A stretch of DNA of 64,000 nucleotides, from contig NZ_BAAADO010000001.1 in the NCBI RefSeq assembly GCF_039522525.1, positions 186,001 to 250,000 of the forward strand. The letters run 5' to 3'. The position numbers were made by a program, and so were the translations under genes. Source of the stretch: Salinibacillus aidingensis. GTDB lineage: Bacteria; Bacillota; Bacilli; Bacillales; Alkalibacillaceae. The notes under the pieces were generated by a model that was not told the DNA's origin, searched no databases, and saw only the letters and a program-made list of their open reading frames with translations. Below are positions 1 to 8,573 of this stretch, piece by piece; the stretch's first letter is position 1, and every line of letters starts with the position of its first letter.

Positions 1-478
1 GATCCCCATAAACTGGCATCATTTCAAATACGTAATCGATCACATCATTATGTAGCGTCCATACAGCAGCAACTACTAAGTGTCTCAGTCTTATTTTATA
101 AAATGGTGTATACAGCACAGCCTGAACTGCCATAGCACCGTGAGAAATAATGAGCATGAAAGCAACCGGGCTTAAGGATCCATTCATAAGGAACGTCAGC
201 CCATTCATGACAACGGCCCAAATCCCATACTTTACTAAAGTGACAAACGCCAGGGCTTCAATATATGGAGCATTCTTATCCAAAATAAAAAACAGCAAAA
301 CGATGACAAAAAATAAACTTGCTGTTGGGCTATCGGGGACAAAGATCAAAAATTTGGCAGGTGTGACCGACAGTTGACTGTCATACCATAAATATCCATA
401 CACGGTTCCTAAAAGGTTGATAACAAATAACAATAACAGGAATCGCTTATCCATAAACAACGCTTTATATATAGTCAT
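1..478 (-). CDS. ypjA: YpjA-like DUF1405 membrane protein (3' end outside window)
   Basis: I translated this gene by hand from an ATG at 478 leftward to the window edge without meeting a stop, giving about 159 residues of an incomplete protein. The start is preceded by an AAGGGG ribosome binding site. The protein is very hydrophobic, with a first membrane segment around residues 12-30 and several more after it. A charged region reading LHNDVIDYVFEM lies near the cut end. Its position directly after qcrC matches B. subtilis ypjA, a DUF1405 protein of unknown function encoded in the qcr operon. The family call rests on position, length and hydrophobic pattern. Confidence 0.8.
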   Translation of the reverse strand, partial: MTIYKALFMDKRFLLLLFVINLLGTVYGYLWYDSQLSVTPAKFLIFVPDSPTASLFFVIVLLFFILDKNAPYIEALAFVTLVKYGIWAVVMNGLTFLMNGSLSPVAFMLIISHGAMAVQAVLYTPFYKIRLRHLVVAAVWTLHNDVIDYVFEMMPVYGD

Positions 479-581
479 AGATATAACCCCTTATACGTGA
501 AAGGAAGCTGACCACATTAAGCCAGCTTCCTCTAATTACAATGATTATGTCGTTCTTATGATAAGTAGTACTTGCCAACCA

Positions 582-1346
582 TTATTCAGAACCTAAACCA
601 GCAATAAATTCAGATAATTGCTGCAGCTCTTTATCAGAACCTTTAAATTGGTCGGCTGGCATGGATCCTGTACCATTTACGGCAATGTCCTGAATTTCCT
701 CAGGAGAAAGACCAGTTCCAATTAAAGGAGGTCCACTGGCTCCTTCTAAATTTTCACCGTGACAGGACATACAGCTTTGACTGGAGTACACCTGATAGCC
801 TGCACTTTCCTTATCAATCTCGACATCTTCAACAATTTTGTTTTGCTCAGCACGAGCTTCCCAATTAACATGACTAGCTGCTTCCCATGTCAGGTAAAAA
901 ACAGCAGCAATAGACATTAGCATGAGACTAGTTGCAATCGGTCGTCTTGTTGGTCTGCGTTCAGGGCCCCGATCCAGAAATGGAGCAAGGAAAAGTGCAC
1001 CAAATGCAAGTCCCGGGATAATTACTGTACCAACTACAACAAAGTCACCACTGGCAAACGGATACTTCAATAGCTGGTATAGAAATAAGAAATACCAGTC
1101 AGGCAACGGAATATATCCCGGAGTTGTAGGATCCGCCATGGTTTCAAGCGGAGCAGGTGCAGCAACTGTGAGACATAAAAATCCAACGAGGAATACAGCA
1201 CCAGCAAGCCATTCCTTCAACAGGAAGTTTGGCCAAAACGGTTCCGTACGACCAGGATATTCAGAATAATCTTTTGGAATGTGGCGATCATCATTTTCAC
1301 GAACACGAGAATCGCCTACAAATTTCATTCCCTTTCCTCTATGCAC
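582..1346 (-). CDS. qcrC: Menaquinol:cytochrome c reductase, cytochrome b/c subunit
   Basis: This is the third subunit of the Bacillus-type bc complex, which passes electrons from menaquinol to cytochrome c in the membrane. The N-terminal part supplies the C-terminal helices of cytochrome b, with hydrophobic segments near residues 45-65, 85-125 and 140-160. The C-terminal part is a c-type cytochrome domain exposed outside the membrane, with CMSCH heme attachment at about 192-196 and a likely methionine ligand in GSMP near 229. The start is a GTG with GGAGGG eight bases upstream, and MHRGKGMKFVGDSR matches the B. subtilis N-terminus. Length (254 aa) is normal. Heme attachment should need the ResBC machinery encoded at 46-49 kb. 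Confidence 0.97.
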   Translation of the reverse strand: MHRGKGMKFVGDSRVRENDDRHIPKDYSEYPGRTEPFWPNFLLKEWLAGAVFLVGFLCLTVAAPAPLETMADPTTPGYIPLPDWYFLFLYQLLKYPFASGDFVVVGTVIIPGLAFGALFLAPFLDRGPERRPTRRPIATSLMLMSIAAVFYLTWEAASHVNWEARAEQNKIVEDVEIDKESAGYQVYSSQSCMSCHGENLEGASGPPLIGTGLSPEEIQDIAVNGTGSMPADQFKGSDKELQQLSEFIAGLGSE

Positions 1347-1378
1347 CGGAAATCCCTCCTTCTTCTTTCAATTGATTC

Positions 1379-2053
1379 TTACAATGGTCCAGAAATACCT
1401 TGTCGACGAATCATAATAAAGTGGATCGCCATTAGTACAAATAATGCAGCAGGAAGGAAGAAGACGTGAATAGCAAAGAACCTGGTTAGGGTTTGTGCCC
1501 CAACAATATCAGGGTCTCCTGCCAGTAATATCTTTAAGTCCTCTCCAATGAATGGTACACTTTCTGCTATTTGCAAAGTAACCTCGGTTGCGAATAACGC
1601 TTTGTTATCCCAAGGCAATAAATATCCAGTTAATCCAAGCGCTAACATAACAAAGAATAATAGAACTCCTACTATCCAGTTCAATTCACGTGGCTTTTTA
1701 TATGCACCCTGGAAGAATACGCGTAAAGTATGTAGAAAGAGCATAACGATGACAACGCTGGCACCCCAGTGATGCATTCCGCGAACAATTTGTCCATGTG
1801 CAACTTCCTGTTGTAAATAAAAAACTGAATTCCAGGCATTCTCTATATCAGGTACGTAATACATGGTTAAAAACATTCCGGATAATATCTGTATCACTGT
1901 AACGAAGAATGTTAAACCACCAAAACAATACACAAATGCAGAGAAATGATGAGCAGGGTTTACATGCTCTGGAACTTCATGGTCCGCAATATCACGCCAA
2001 ATAGGTGTTATGTCAACACGCTCATCGATCCAGTCATAAATCTTTTGCAGCAT
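1379..2053 (-). CDS. qcrB: Menaquinol:cytochrome c reductase, cytochrome b subunit
   Basis: This 224-residue protein is the b6-type cytochrome b of the menaquinol:cytochrome c reductase. Four hydrophobic helices are visible, and histidines in HHFSAFVY and HHWGASVV are the expected heme b ligands. This short form ends after the fourth helix, the usual split seen in Bacillus, with the remaining helices supplied by QcrC. GGAGGCGTAATAC precedes the ATG, and only three bases separate it from the qcrA stop codon, so the two are probably translationally coupled. Nothing is odd about length or motifs. Confidence 0.97.
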   Translation of the reverse strand: MLQKIYDWIDERVDITPIWRDIADHEVPEHVNPAHHFSAFVYCFGGLTFFVTVIQILSGMFLTMYYVPDIENAWNSVFYLQQEVAHGQIVRGMHHWGASVVIVMLFLHTLRVFFQGAYKKPRELNWIVGVLLFFVMLALGLTGYLLPWDNKALFATEVTLQIAESVPFIGEDLKILLAGDPDIVGAQTLTRFFAIHVFFLPAALFVLMAIHFIMIRRQGISGPL

Positions 2054-2056
2054 GTA

Positions 2057-2572
2057 TTACGCCTCCTCTCTTGGTATGGCTTTACCCAGATAAAGAATTC
2101 CGTTTTGAATTTTGTGCTCATAAACACTTAAAGGTGCTGTTGGTGGAGTGTTCGGAACATTCACACCGTCTTTTGTGTACAGACCATCATGACATGGGCA
2201 ATAAAAATGCTGAGGATAGTCGTCATTTGTGTTCCATCCTACAACACAGCCCAAATGGGTACAAGTTGGGTCAAAAGCTACTATACTGCCATCTTCCTTT
2301 TTGTAAACAAAGGCGGTTTTTTCCACAGTTGATTCATACCATGCATCAACCTGGTCAACTTTGAATGTGACTTTCTGTGGTTCAGTAGTAATATCCTCTA
2401 CAGCGATATCTGCAGAAACAAATTCTCCTTCTGCTTCTGGCTGCAGAACAGGATCTATGGCAAATCGAACCATTGGAGCCAGCATTCCAGCAGCCATAAA
2501 TCCACCAACACCTGTTAGTGTATAGTTTAAAAACTGCCGACGGGAAACTTGGTTTTTCTTGTCTTCGCTCAT
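2057..2572 (-). CDS. qcrA: Menaquinol:cytochrome c reductase, Rieske iron-sulfur subunit
   Basis: This is the Rieske subunit, first gene of the qcrABC operon. The N-terminus has twin-arginine-like residues (SRRQFLNY, about residues 10-17) followed by a hydrophobic anchor, as expected for a Tat-dependent Rieske protein. The [2Fe-2S] site is complete: CTHLGC at about 104-109 and CPCHDG at about 125-130. It takes electrons from menaquinol and passes them to the cytochrome c domain of QcrC. The ATG is preceded by a purine-rich GAAGAGGGGGG run. A good sigma-A promoter lies upstream at 2651-2679. At 171 aa the size is typical. Confidence 0.97.
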   Translation of the reverse strand: MSEDKKNQVSRRQFLNYTLTGVGGFMAAGMLAPMVRFAIDPVLQPEAEGEFVSADIAVEDITTEPQKVTFKVDQVDAWYESTVEKTAFVYKKEDGSIVAFDPTCTHLGCVVGWNTNDDYPQHFYCPCHDGLYTKDGVNVPNTPPTAPLSVYEHKIQNGILYLGKAIPREEA

Positions 2573-2650
2573 TTTTGTTTTTCCCCCCTCTTCTCATGTA
2601 TTTCAACGATTAAGGTCGTAAAAATTATACATGTTTACTAGGACATTACA

Positions 2651-2679
2651 ATGATAGCGCAATCTGGAAATCTGGTCAA
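2651..2679 (-). promoter_or_regulatory. Sigma-A type promoter for qcrABC
   Basis: On the minus strand TTGACC (2679-2674) and TATCAT (2656-2651) are separated by 17 bases, and the -10 lies about 80 bases upstream of the qcrA ATG. This is the best promoter-like sequence in the 174-base gap. It is a sequence match only. Confidence 0.65.
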
Positions 2680-2746
2680 TCCTATTCATCATTTTGTACA
2701 ATATTGTTCAAAAATAATTTTGAATATTATTAATTTCAGATTGCCT

Positions 2747-3214
2747 TTATTCTGACCAATAAGATTTAATCAGATCCGTAACCTGCTCCAATTGATCCAG
2801 CAGAAGTTTCTGGGTTTCTTCATTGTTCAGGTCACCCTCCTTCATTACTGGTACCCACAGCAAATGTCCCTCTAAACCTTTTTCGTATTTTTTCCACCTG
2901 GAATCAAACGTTAACCAGAAAACATACTTAAATGGCTGCTTGCTAATTTCCTCATAAAATAAATTTAACCGTTCAGTTTCCTGTTCCAGAGTTGAAGACT
3001 TAATATAAGTATAAGACGGAAGACGAAAAACTCGTCCCTTATATTCCTTTTCCAGTCGATCTGAAAATAATTCCATAACTTCATTCTGATACGTCAAAGA
3101 TGCAAGCTCCTCATCTGAACGATCTAAAGAAAACGGAACCAAAGGGATGATTGCTGTATCAATATACTCCTTGGACTTTACATATTGCTGGATATCCTGC
3201 TTCTTCCATTTCAT
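2747..3214 (-). CDS. ypiF: YpiF family protein (DUF2487)
   Basis: This encodes a 155-residue soluble protein of unknown function, matching B. subtilis YpiF in position (between ypiB and qcrA) and in its N-terminus MKWKKQDIQQYV. An upstream in-frame GTG would add three residues, but an AGGAG motif eight bases before the ATG at 3214 makes that ATG the better start. No signal peptide or membrane segment is visible. The C-terminal half is rich in acidic residues and leucine. The qcrA promoter lies downstream of it, and the ypiB terminator separates it from ypiB, so it may be expressed independently. Confidence 0.85.
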   Translation of the reverse strand: MKWKKQDIQQYVKSKEYIDTAIIPLVPFSLDRSDEELASLTYQNEVMELFSDRLEKEYKGRVFRLPSYTYIKSSTLEQETERLNLFYEEISKQPFKYVFWLTFDSRWKKYEKGLEGHLLWVPVMKEGDLNNEETQKLLLDQLEQVTDLIKSYWSE

Positions 3215-3286
3215 CCCACACACTCCTATATATTTATTTTCTACTACATTTTACTAAAACTATTCATAAAGATAAACTTTTTTATA

Positions 3287-3306
3287 AGAAAAACGGAGGC
3301 GACCGG
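3287..3306. repeat. Solo copy of the terminal sequence of the lysA-side repeat
   Basis: The 20 bases at 3287-3306 match the reverse complement of the 20-bp direct repeat that flanks the element at 58314-58456, with two mismatches. The copy is alone, in the gap between ypiF and ypiB, next to a terminator. It suggests that termini of this repeat family occur as isolated units. Confidence 0.5.
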
Positions 3307-3311
3307 CCACT

Positions 3312-3340
3312 AAAAAAAGACTACCCATAATAGGATAGTC
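3312..3340 (-). terminator. Rho-independent terminator of the ypiA-ypiB transcript
   Basis: On the minus strand an 8-bp stem (arms 3333-3340 and 3319-3326, one G-T pair) is followed by seven T. It sits 18 bases past the ypiB stop. Confidence 0.8.
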
Positions 3341-3357
3341 CCTTCAAAAAAGTGTAT

Positions 3358-3909
3358 TCACTGAATACAGGTTTCGTCTGAAAGCTGATGCAGCTGTTTA
3401 ATCAGGTAATGAAATCTCTCTTTATCACCTTCATCGAGTGCCTGATCAATTTCTTCCTGTATTTTTTTTAATTGAAATTCATAAATCATATGATTCAACA
3501 ATTTTTCTGCTTCCTGCTGGTCTTTTTCCGTAATGAAATAATCTTCTGGTAAATAAGGGTTTTCTTCCCGTACACCTGCATAACGAAAGCTTTGGTTTGC
3601 ATTTTGAAAATTAAGCTGGATATAGATGGTTTCATGGTCATTTAACCGGATATCATGGAACGATTTTTCAGGATCGGATGTCATGACTTGTTCTTTATAA
3701 AAGCGAAACGGAGGATCATCAACACACTTCGTTGATATAACCACACCTTTAGGGCATAGTCTTGCCTCATCAACAAAATGAACATTTTTGAGAACCCGTT
3801 CGTGGTTCATCAGATAATTCAATATCCATACACTTTCTCTTCGTTTTAATTGAAAATTATTTAAAAACCAGTTAATAAATCTCTTTTTTTGAAGAACAGA
3901 TACAGTCAT
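3358..3909 (-). CDS. ypiB: YpiB family protein (UPF0302)
   Basis: This is a 183-residue soluble protein of the UPF0302/YpiB family, whose exact role is not settled. The N-terminal two thirds include KKRFINWFLNNFQLKRRESVWILNY-type helical sequence with many aromatic and basic residues. The last 50 residues are helical and acidic (EEIDQALDEGDKERFHYLIKQL), typical of the family's C-terminus. AAGGAGGGG precedes the ATG. It follows ypiA by 38 bases and ends in a clear terminator, so ypiA and ypiB are probably the last genes of the aromatic-side transcript. Confidence 0.88.
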   Translation of the reverse strand: MTVSVLQKKRFINWFLNNFQLKRRESVWILNYLMNHERVLKNVHFVDEARLCPKGVVISTKCVDDPPFRFYKEQVMTSDPEKSFHDIRLNDHETIYIQLNFQNANQSFRYAGVREENPYLPEDYFITEKDQQEAEKLLNHMIYEFQLKKIQEEIDQALDEGDKERFHYLIKQLHQLSDETCIQ

Positions 3910-3947
3910 GAACGAAAAACCCCTCCTTCCATTTCGGTCCGTCAGCT

Positions 3948-5201
3948 CTACTCGTTTAAACGGAGTAAAAATTCCTCCACATATGTGTCAGATGGTTCAA
4001 TGGATAAGTATTTGTTGAGAACCTCCCTGGCTTCTTTCATCCTCCCTTCTTCTACTAACATATACCCATATTCCTTTAAGAAGTCTGCATCGTTTGTAAA
4101 TGCATTATATGCTTCCTGGTAGTTGTTTAATGCTAAATCATACTCTTCTAATTCATAATATGCCTTAGCTAATTCCCATTGATACAACGGGTCCAGCTCT
4201 TCCTCGCGTTTTAAATTTTCTAATAAATCGGTGATATTGTCATGATCCTCCTGCTTCTTATAAAGTTCTACCAGTGCAACCACCGCTTCCTTATAGCCAG
4301 GGTCAATTGCAATAGCCTCCCGGAGATCCTTAAAAGCTTCATCAAGTTTACCTAATTGGTTCGCTATCTGACCTGAAAGGAAAAACAGCTCTTTATTCAA
4401 TCCTTCTTCTGTTAGTCCTTTTTTTGCTGTTTCATAGGCCTTTTCGAGCATTCCTTCCTGTTCATAAGCTTTGGCCAACAGGGAATATACCGAATGATAA
4501 TAGGGATCCGCTTCTAATAACTTTTCCCACATATTAATGGCAATGTCCATTCTTTCTGACCGATAAGCTGTAAAGCCATATCTGAATAGAAATTCCGGAG
4601 AATCGGTCCCATCAGACATTTGGAAATATTCCAGACCTTTTTCCCAATTTCCTGCAAGTGCTAATGCTTCGGCTAACCGGTGTAAGACATTTACGTCATT
4701 GAAAGTCGTATCTTCTTTCAGAGCTTTTTCATAATGGGGAATGGATTTATTATAATCACCACTGGCAAATAATAATTCCCCTAAAGCAAAATCAATGACA
4801 GGTTCGTTCGGCAGAATTTGCTTAGCTTCTAACAGCTTTTGCTCTGCTACTTCATAAAGCCCCTGGGACTGATATAAATCTGCGAGCTCCAGTAAAGAGG
4901 GAATATAATAGTCATCGTCCTGCTCAAATTGATTAAGAAGGTCAATCGCCTGGTCATCCTGTTCTTTATCCACATAAATCTCAGCTAAATAGAGTTTAAG
5001 CTCTCCCTCCTTTGGGTACTTATCCATTAACTGGCGGAAAAGCTTCTCTGCCTGTTCCAGATGCCCCCATTGATGATAAAGCAAACCCATATTAAACTTC
5101 TCATCATCATTTGCTTCCGCTTCATAAGATTGTAAAAGCTTTAAGCCTTCCTCTGTGTCTCCCTGTTCCACTTGTTGTCTTGCTTCTTCAATGATATGCA
5201 T
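3948..5201 (-). CDS. ypiA: YpiA-type TPR-repeat protein
   Basis: This 417-residue protein is almost entirely tetratricopeptide repeats: recurring 34-residue helical pairs with the A-x-L and P-positions of TPRs run from about residue 2 to the end. There is no signal peptide or membrane segment, so it is likely a cytoplasmic scaffold. B. subtilis YpiA occupies the same place next to ypiB. An AAGGG motif lies about ten bases before the ATG at 5201. The protein is strongly acidic, with many E and D residues. It starts 16 bases after the stop of the amidohydrolase-like gene, suggesting co-transcription. Partners cannot be inferred from sequence. Confidence 0.9.
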   Translation of the reverse strand: MHIIEEARQQVEQGDTEEGLKLLQSYEAEANDDEKFNMGLLYHQWGHLEQAEKLFRQLMDKYPKEGELKLYLAEIYVDKEQDDQAIDLLNQFEQDDDYYIPSLLELADLYQSQGLYEVAEQKLLEAKQILPNEPVIDFALGELLFASGDYNKSIPHYEKALKEDTTFNDVNVLHRLAEALALAGNWEKGLEYFQMSDGTDSPEFLFRYGFTAYRSERMDIAINMWEKLLEADPYYHSVYSLLAKAYEQEGMLEKAYETAKKGLTEEGLNKELFFLSGQIANQLGKLDEAFKDLREAIAIDPGYKEAVVALVELYKKQEDHDNITDLLENLKREEELDPLYQWELAKAYYELEEYDLALNNYQEAYNAFTNDADFLKEYGYMLVEEGRMKEAREVLNKYLSIEPSDTYVEEFLLRLNE

Positions 5202-5217
5202 ATCCTGAACCCTTCCT

Positions 5218-6075
5218 TTACAATCCTTTGTTCCAAAATTGTGCTTTTAATGTATGATCGCAGAATTCACCGAATCCTTTGTTATCATAGATGGTTTGAT
5301 TTAATTTTACCACGTTCCCCCTAATAATCGAAATATAAGGAACCTGATCTTTTTGACAATAATGGTTCATTTGATTCGAGTTAACATACAAATTAAAATC
5401 TGTGTCATTATATATTTTTATTTCGCCTTTTTTGTTGGAAATTCCTGTTTTTGAGAGGGTTTCTGCTGATAAGGGAGTGTTGGAGATTACTTCGGAAAGG
5501 GTTTGAAATCCCGACTCAGTCAGTTCCTGCATTACCAAGTCTGATAGAGGGTGTTTTATGCAGCCGATTGGAATATTAACCAGAGCCTGCATTTGATTTA
5601 ACCATCCCCACGGAATATGGGTTAAATCATGTATCTGATTAGCATAAACAAGAATAAACGGGACTTTCTGAATGCCAAAATATCGCACCATTTCCGGCGT
5701 TAAATACTTTATATTCATTTTCGGAACAACCAGATAGTCAATCGCAATTCCTGATAATTCTTCACAGTAATGATGAAACCTTTGCTTCCAGTCTGTTTTT
5801 CTCCCTAAGTCAAATGTGGAAATCAGTAGTGAAGCACCTTTGTATAAATATCTGCGAACATAGTGGTCCTGCAAAGACTTATCTGTTAATGGGAATTCTA
5901 CATCAGCATAAATTTTACCTGGGCTCATTTTGAAAACATCTGCCTGAATTTTTCTCTGTGGAATCCAATCAAGATAATGAGCAGGGAGAAAAAGATCCTC
6001 CGTGAAAACAACCTTCTTTCTTTTCCACACATCTTCCTGTTGAATCAGAATGTTTTCAAAATAAAAAGCCTTCAC
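5218..6075 (-). CDS. Degenerate amidohydrolase-like protein, unrecognised family
   Basis: I do not recognise this gene, which lies between aroA and ypiA where B. subtilis has none. The reading frame opens with a TTG at 6123 that lacks a ribosome binding site. A GTG at 6075 has AGAAAGG ten bases upstream and is preferred, giving 285 residues. The pattern resembles cyclic amidohydrolases such as dihydroorotase: an N-terminal strand-rich stretch, then PGKIYADVEF at about 52-61 where active enzymes read PGxIDxHxH, then a central barrel-like part. The C-terminus (GEIKIYNDTDFNLYV, then SIIRGNVVKLNQTIYDNKGFG) resembles the closing composite domain. The metal-binding HxH is absent, so it is unlikely to be a metal-dependent hydrolase. 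The relationship is inferred from pattern only. Confidence 0.6.
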   Translation of the reverse strand: MKAFYFENILIQQEDVWKRKKVVFTEDLFLPAHYLDWIPQRKIQADVFKMSPGKIYADVEFPLTDKSLQDHYVRRYLYKGASLLISTFDLGRKTDWKQRFHHYCEELSGIAIDYLVVPKMNIKYLTPEMVRYFGIQKVPFILVYANQIHDLTHIPWGWLNQMQALVNIPIGCIKHPLSDLVMQELTESGFQTLSEVISNTPLSAETLSKTGISNKKGEIKIYNDTDFNLYVNSNQMNHYCQKDQVPYISIIRGNVVKLNQTIYDNKGFGEFCDHTLKAQFWNKGL

Positions 6076-6140
6076 ATTTTGCCACCCTTTCTGTATTGAT
6101 ACAAAATATGAAGACTTTTTCAATTTTATACGACATTACA

Positions 6141-7433
6141 CTACAATGGACGACTCAAAGATTGCAAATCCTTAAAAAAATCCGGGTAGGATATTCGGAT
6201 ACAGTCCGGATCTTCAATTTCAACGGGTTCACTCGTTATAAGTGAAGCAATCGCCTCCATCATTCCGATGCGATGATCTCCATAGGAGGATACTCTGCCA
6301 CCTTTTAGGGGAGTACCACCCTGGATGACCATACCATCTTCACGTTCTTTAATGGAAGCTCCAAACTTCTTTAAGACCTGAACAATCGTTTTGATTCGGT
6401 CTGTTTCCTTAAAACGTAATTCACTGGCATCCTTAATCACAGTTTCTCCGTCCGCCTGTGTTGCCAATAATGCGAGCAGAGGGATTTCATCAATCACTCT
6501 TGGAATCATGTTCCCGGAAATCACCGTTTCCCCGAGGTTCCCTGACGTAACGTAAATGTTTCCTACCGGTTCATCACCGATATGCTTCGTTGTTTCAACC
6601 TGAATATTGGCGCCCATTTTTTTGACCACATCAAGAATTCCGGTTCTTGTTGGGTTTAGACCGACACCTTTAATCGTAATCTCGCTCTGATTAGCTAAAA
6701 TAGCACCGGCTATAAAGAAACTTGCGGAAGATATATCCCCAGGTATGGATAATTCTGTTCCCTTGAGCTTCTGATTTCCAGTGACAGAAATAGCTGGTCC
6801 AGAATGGTCCATATTTCCGCCAAAGGCAGTAATCATTCGTTCCGTGTGGTCTCTGGTCGGCACAGGTTCGGTAACAGTTGTCGTTCCATTGGCAAATAAA
6901 CCCGCAAGCAGGATCGCTGACTTAACCTGTGCACTATTTACAGGTAATGTATAATCAATGGGGATGAGCTGACCTCCTCTGACACTCATGGGCAATAACT
7001 TCCCATGACGACGACCATCTGATTGGGCTCCCATTTGGTGTAAAGGAACCGTTACTCGGTCCATGGGACGTTTGGAAAGAGATTGATCCCCTGTCAGGAC
7101 AGTGTGAAAAGGCTGGCCTGCCAAAACGCCAAGCAAGAGCCGGGCTGTAGTTCCCGAATTCCCCAAATGGACAGGTTCAGCAGGTTCTGAAAAATACTCG
7201 GCTCCATTGCTTTCAATGGTAACCGTTTGTCCGACCAGGCTCACATCAACTCCCATCTCTTGGAACGCTTTTATTGTAGAAAGACAGTCTTCTCCTGATA
7301 AAAAATCATGAATAATCGTTGTACCACTGGCCAGCGCCCCAAATATAACCGCTCGATGGGACATTGATTTATCGCCTGGTACTTGAATATCCCCCTTTAA
7401 AGTACTATTTTTCAGATGAATGGTCTTCTGCAT
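6141..7433 (-). CDS. aroA: 3-phosphoshikimate 1-carboxyvinyltransferase (EPSP synthase)
   Basis: This 430-residue enzyme joins shikimate-3-phosphate and phosphoenolpyruvate to form EPSP, the sixth step of the shikimate pathway. Family landmarks are GDKSMSHRA near residue 20, LGNSGTTARLL near 92 (PEP-binding loop), RDHTERM in the middle and YGDHRIGM near residue 386. AAGGTG precedes the ATG. It lies 21 bases after tyrA and is co-directional with the other aro genes. B. subtilis calls this gene aroE; the symbol here follows general usage. Length and motifs are complete. Confidence 0.97.
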   Translation of the reverse strand: MQKTIHLKNSTLKGDIQVPGDKSMSHRAVIFGALASGTTIIHDFLSGEDCLSTIKAFQEMGVDVSLVGQTVTIESNGAEYFSEPAEPVHLGNSGTTARLLLGVLAGQPFHTVLTGDQSLSKRPMDRVTVPLHQMGAQSDGRRHGKLLPMSVRGGQLIPIDYTLPVNSAQVKSAILLAGLFANGTTTVTEPVPTRDHTERMITAFGGNMDHSGPAISVTGNQKLKGTELSIPGDISSASFFIAGAILANQSEITIKGVGLNPTRTGILDVVKKMGANIQVETTKHIGDEPVGNIYVTSGNLGETVISGNMIPRVIDEIPLLALLATQADGETVIKDASELRFKETDRIKTIVQVLKKFGASIKEREDGMVIQGGTPLKGGRVSSYGDHRIGMMEAIASLITSEPVEIEDPDCIRISYPDFFKDLQSLSRPL

Positions 7434-7454
7434 CTTACCACACCTTTTTTATCT

Positions 7455-8555
7455 TTATTCATTTAGAGAAACTTCGTAGCCATTGTTCTCCAGCACTTTC
7501 ATAGCTGTCCACTGCTCTTCTTCTGTTTGCAGGGTCAGCCTTAATACTCCGGTCATATTTTCTCTGATTTCCAGGATATTAATGTTAATAATATTAACTT
7601 CATGTTCGGCCAGCTTTTTCATAACTTTATATAATTCTCCCGGCCGATCATATAAATCAACAAAAATATCATAAAAGTTTGGAAGTGCACCTTTTTTCTT
7701 TTTTGGTAGACCATCACGATACGTTTTGGCCGAGTCGAGGTATTGATGGACATCCTCATGTTTATTTGAAACAAGCAGTTCTTTAACATTTATCATCTCG
7801 TCAATCCACTCTGACAGGAATTCCACCATTTCCCGTTTGTTTTGAAAGAGGATGTCTTCCCACAGCGCAGGATTGCTTGAGGCAATTCTTGTAATATCTC
7901 TAAATCCCCCAGCGGCCAGTTTAGGGATAAAAGGATACTCATCCTGCCAATTTCTCGCCTGATGAACAAGTGAGGAAGCAATCAGATGCGGAAAGTGAGA
8001 TACGATTCCTGTCATTTTGTCATGCTCTTTGTCCGTTAGTTCAACAAAAAGGCTTCTCGTGTGTTTTAATAAATCCTTGAGTAATCGCACTTGCTCATCA
8101 AGACCCGGCTTGGACGGTGTTAAAATGTAGTAGGCATTTTCAAATAAATGGCTCTTAGCTGCTTCAATCCCATGTTTATGAGAGCCTGCCATTGGATGTC
8201 CGCCAATGAATTTTATATTTGAAGAAGATAATGATTTCGCTGCTTCCATAACAGGTTTTTTCACGGAAGAAACATCTGTTACAATCTTCTCATTCTGAAT
8301 ATCCAGTTCATTGAGTTGCTTTATATATTCTATAGTAATCTGAATATGAGTACCCAAAATAATAATGTCTGCCTTATGTACACCTTCTTCAAAGGAGGCA
8401 GTTGCTTCATCAATAATGTTATATTTCAAGGCATATTCGATTGTATCTGGGTTGGAATCCATACCAACCATCCATGCTTTCGGAATATTTTTTTTAATAT
8501 TTTTAGCCAGGGATGCTCCTATTAATCCCAGTCCCACTATAAAAACTCTGCTCAT
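7455..8555 (-). CDS. tyrA: Prephenate dehydrogenase with C-terminal ACT domain
   Basis: The enzyme oxidatively decarboxylates prephenate to 4-hydroxyphenylpyruvate for tyrosine synthesis, using NAD. A Rossmann glycine motif GLGLIGAS is at residues 8-15, and the GGHPMAGSHKHG signature follows near 125. An ACT regulatory domain begins near residue 295 (DIFVDLYDRPGELYKV), likely for feedback by tyrosine. The frame could open at a TTG four codons earlier. GAGG six bases before the ATG at 8555 favours that ATG. The start region is 18 bases after the hisC stop, consistent with the hisC-tyrA-aroA order of the B. subtilis supraoperon. Confidence 0.96.
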   Translation of the reverse strand: MSRVFIVGLGLIGASLAKNIKKNIPKAWMVGMDSNPDTIEYALKYNIIDEATASFEEGVHKADIIILGTHIQITIEYIKQLNELDIQNEKIVTDVSSVKKPVMEAAKSLSSSNIKFIGGHPMAGSHKHGIEAAKSHLFENAYYILTPSKPGLDEQVRLLKDLLKHTRSLFVELTDKEHDKMTGIVSHFPHLIASSLVHQARNWQDEYPFIPKLAAGGFRDITRIASSNPALWEDILFQNKREMVEFLSEWIDEMINVKELLVSNKHEDVHQYLDSAKTYRDGLPKKKKGALPNFYDIFVDLYDRPGELYKVMKKLAEHEVNIININILEIRENMTGVLRLTLQTEEEQWTAMKVLENNGYEVSLNE

Positions 8556-8573
8556 CTTATTCCTCAACTCTCC

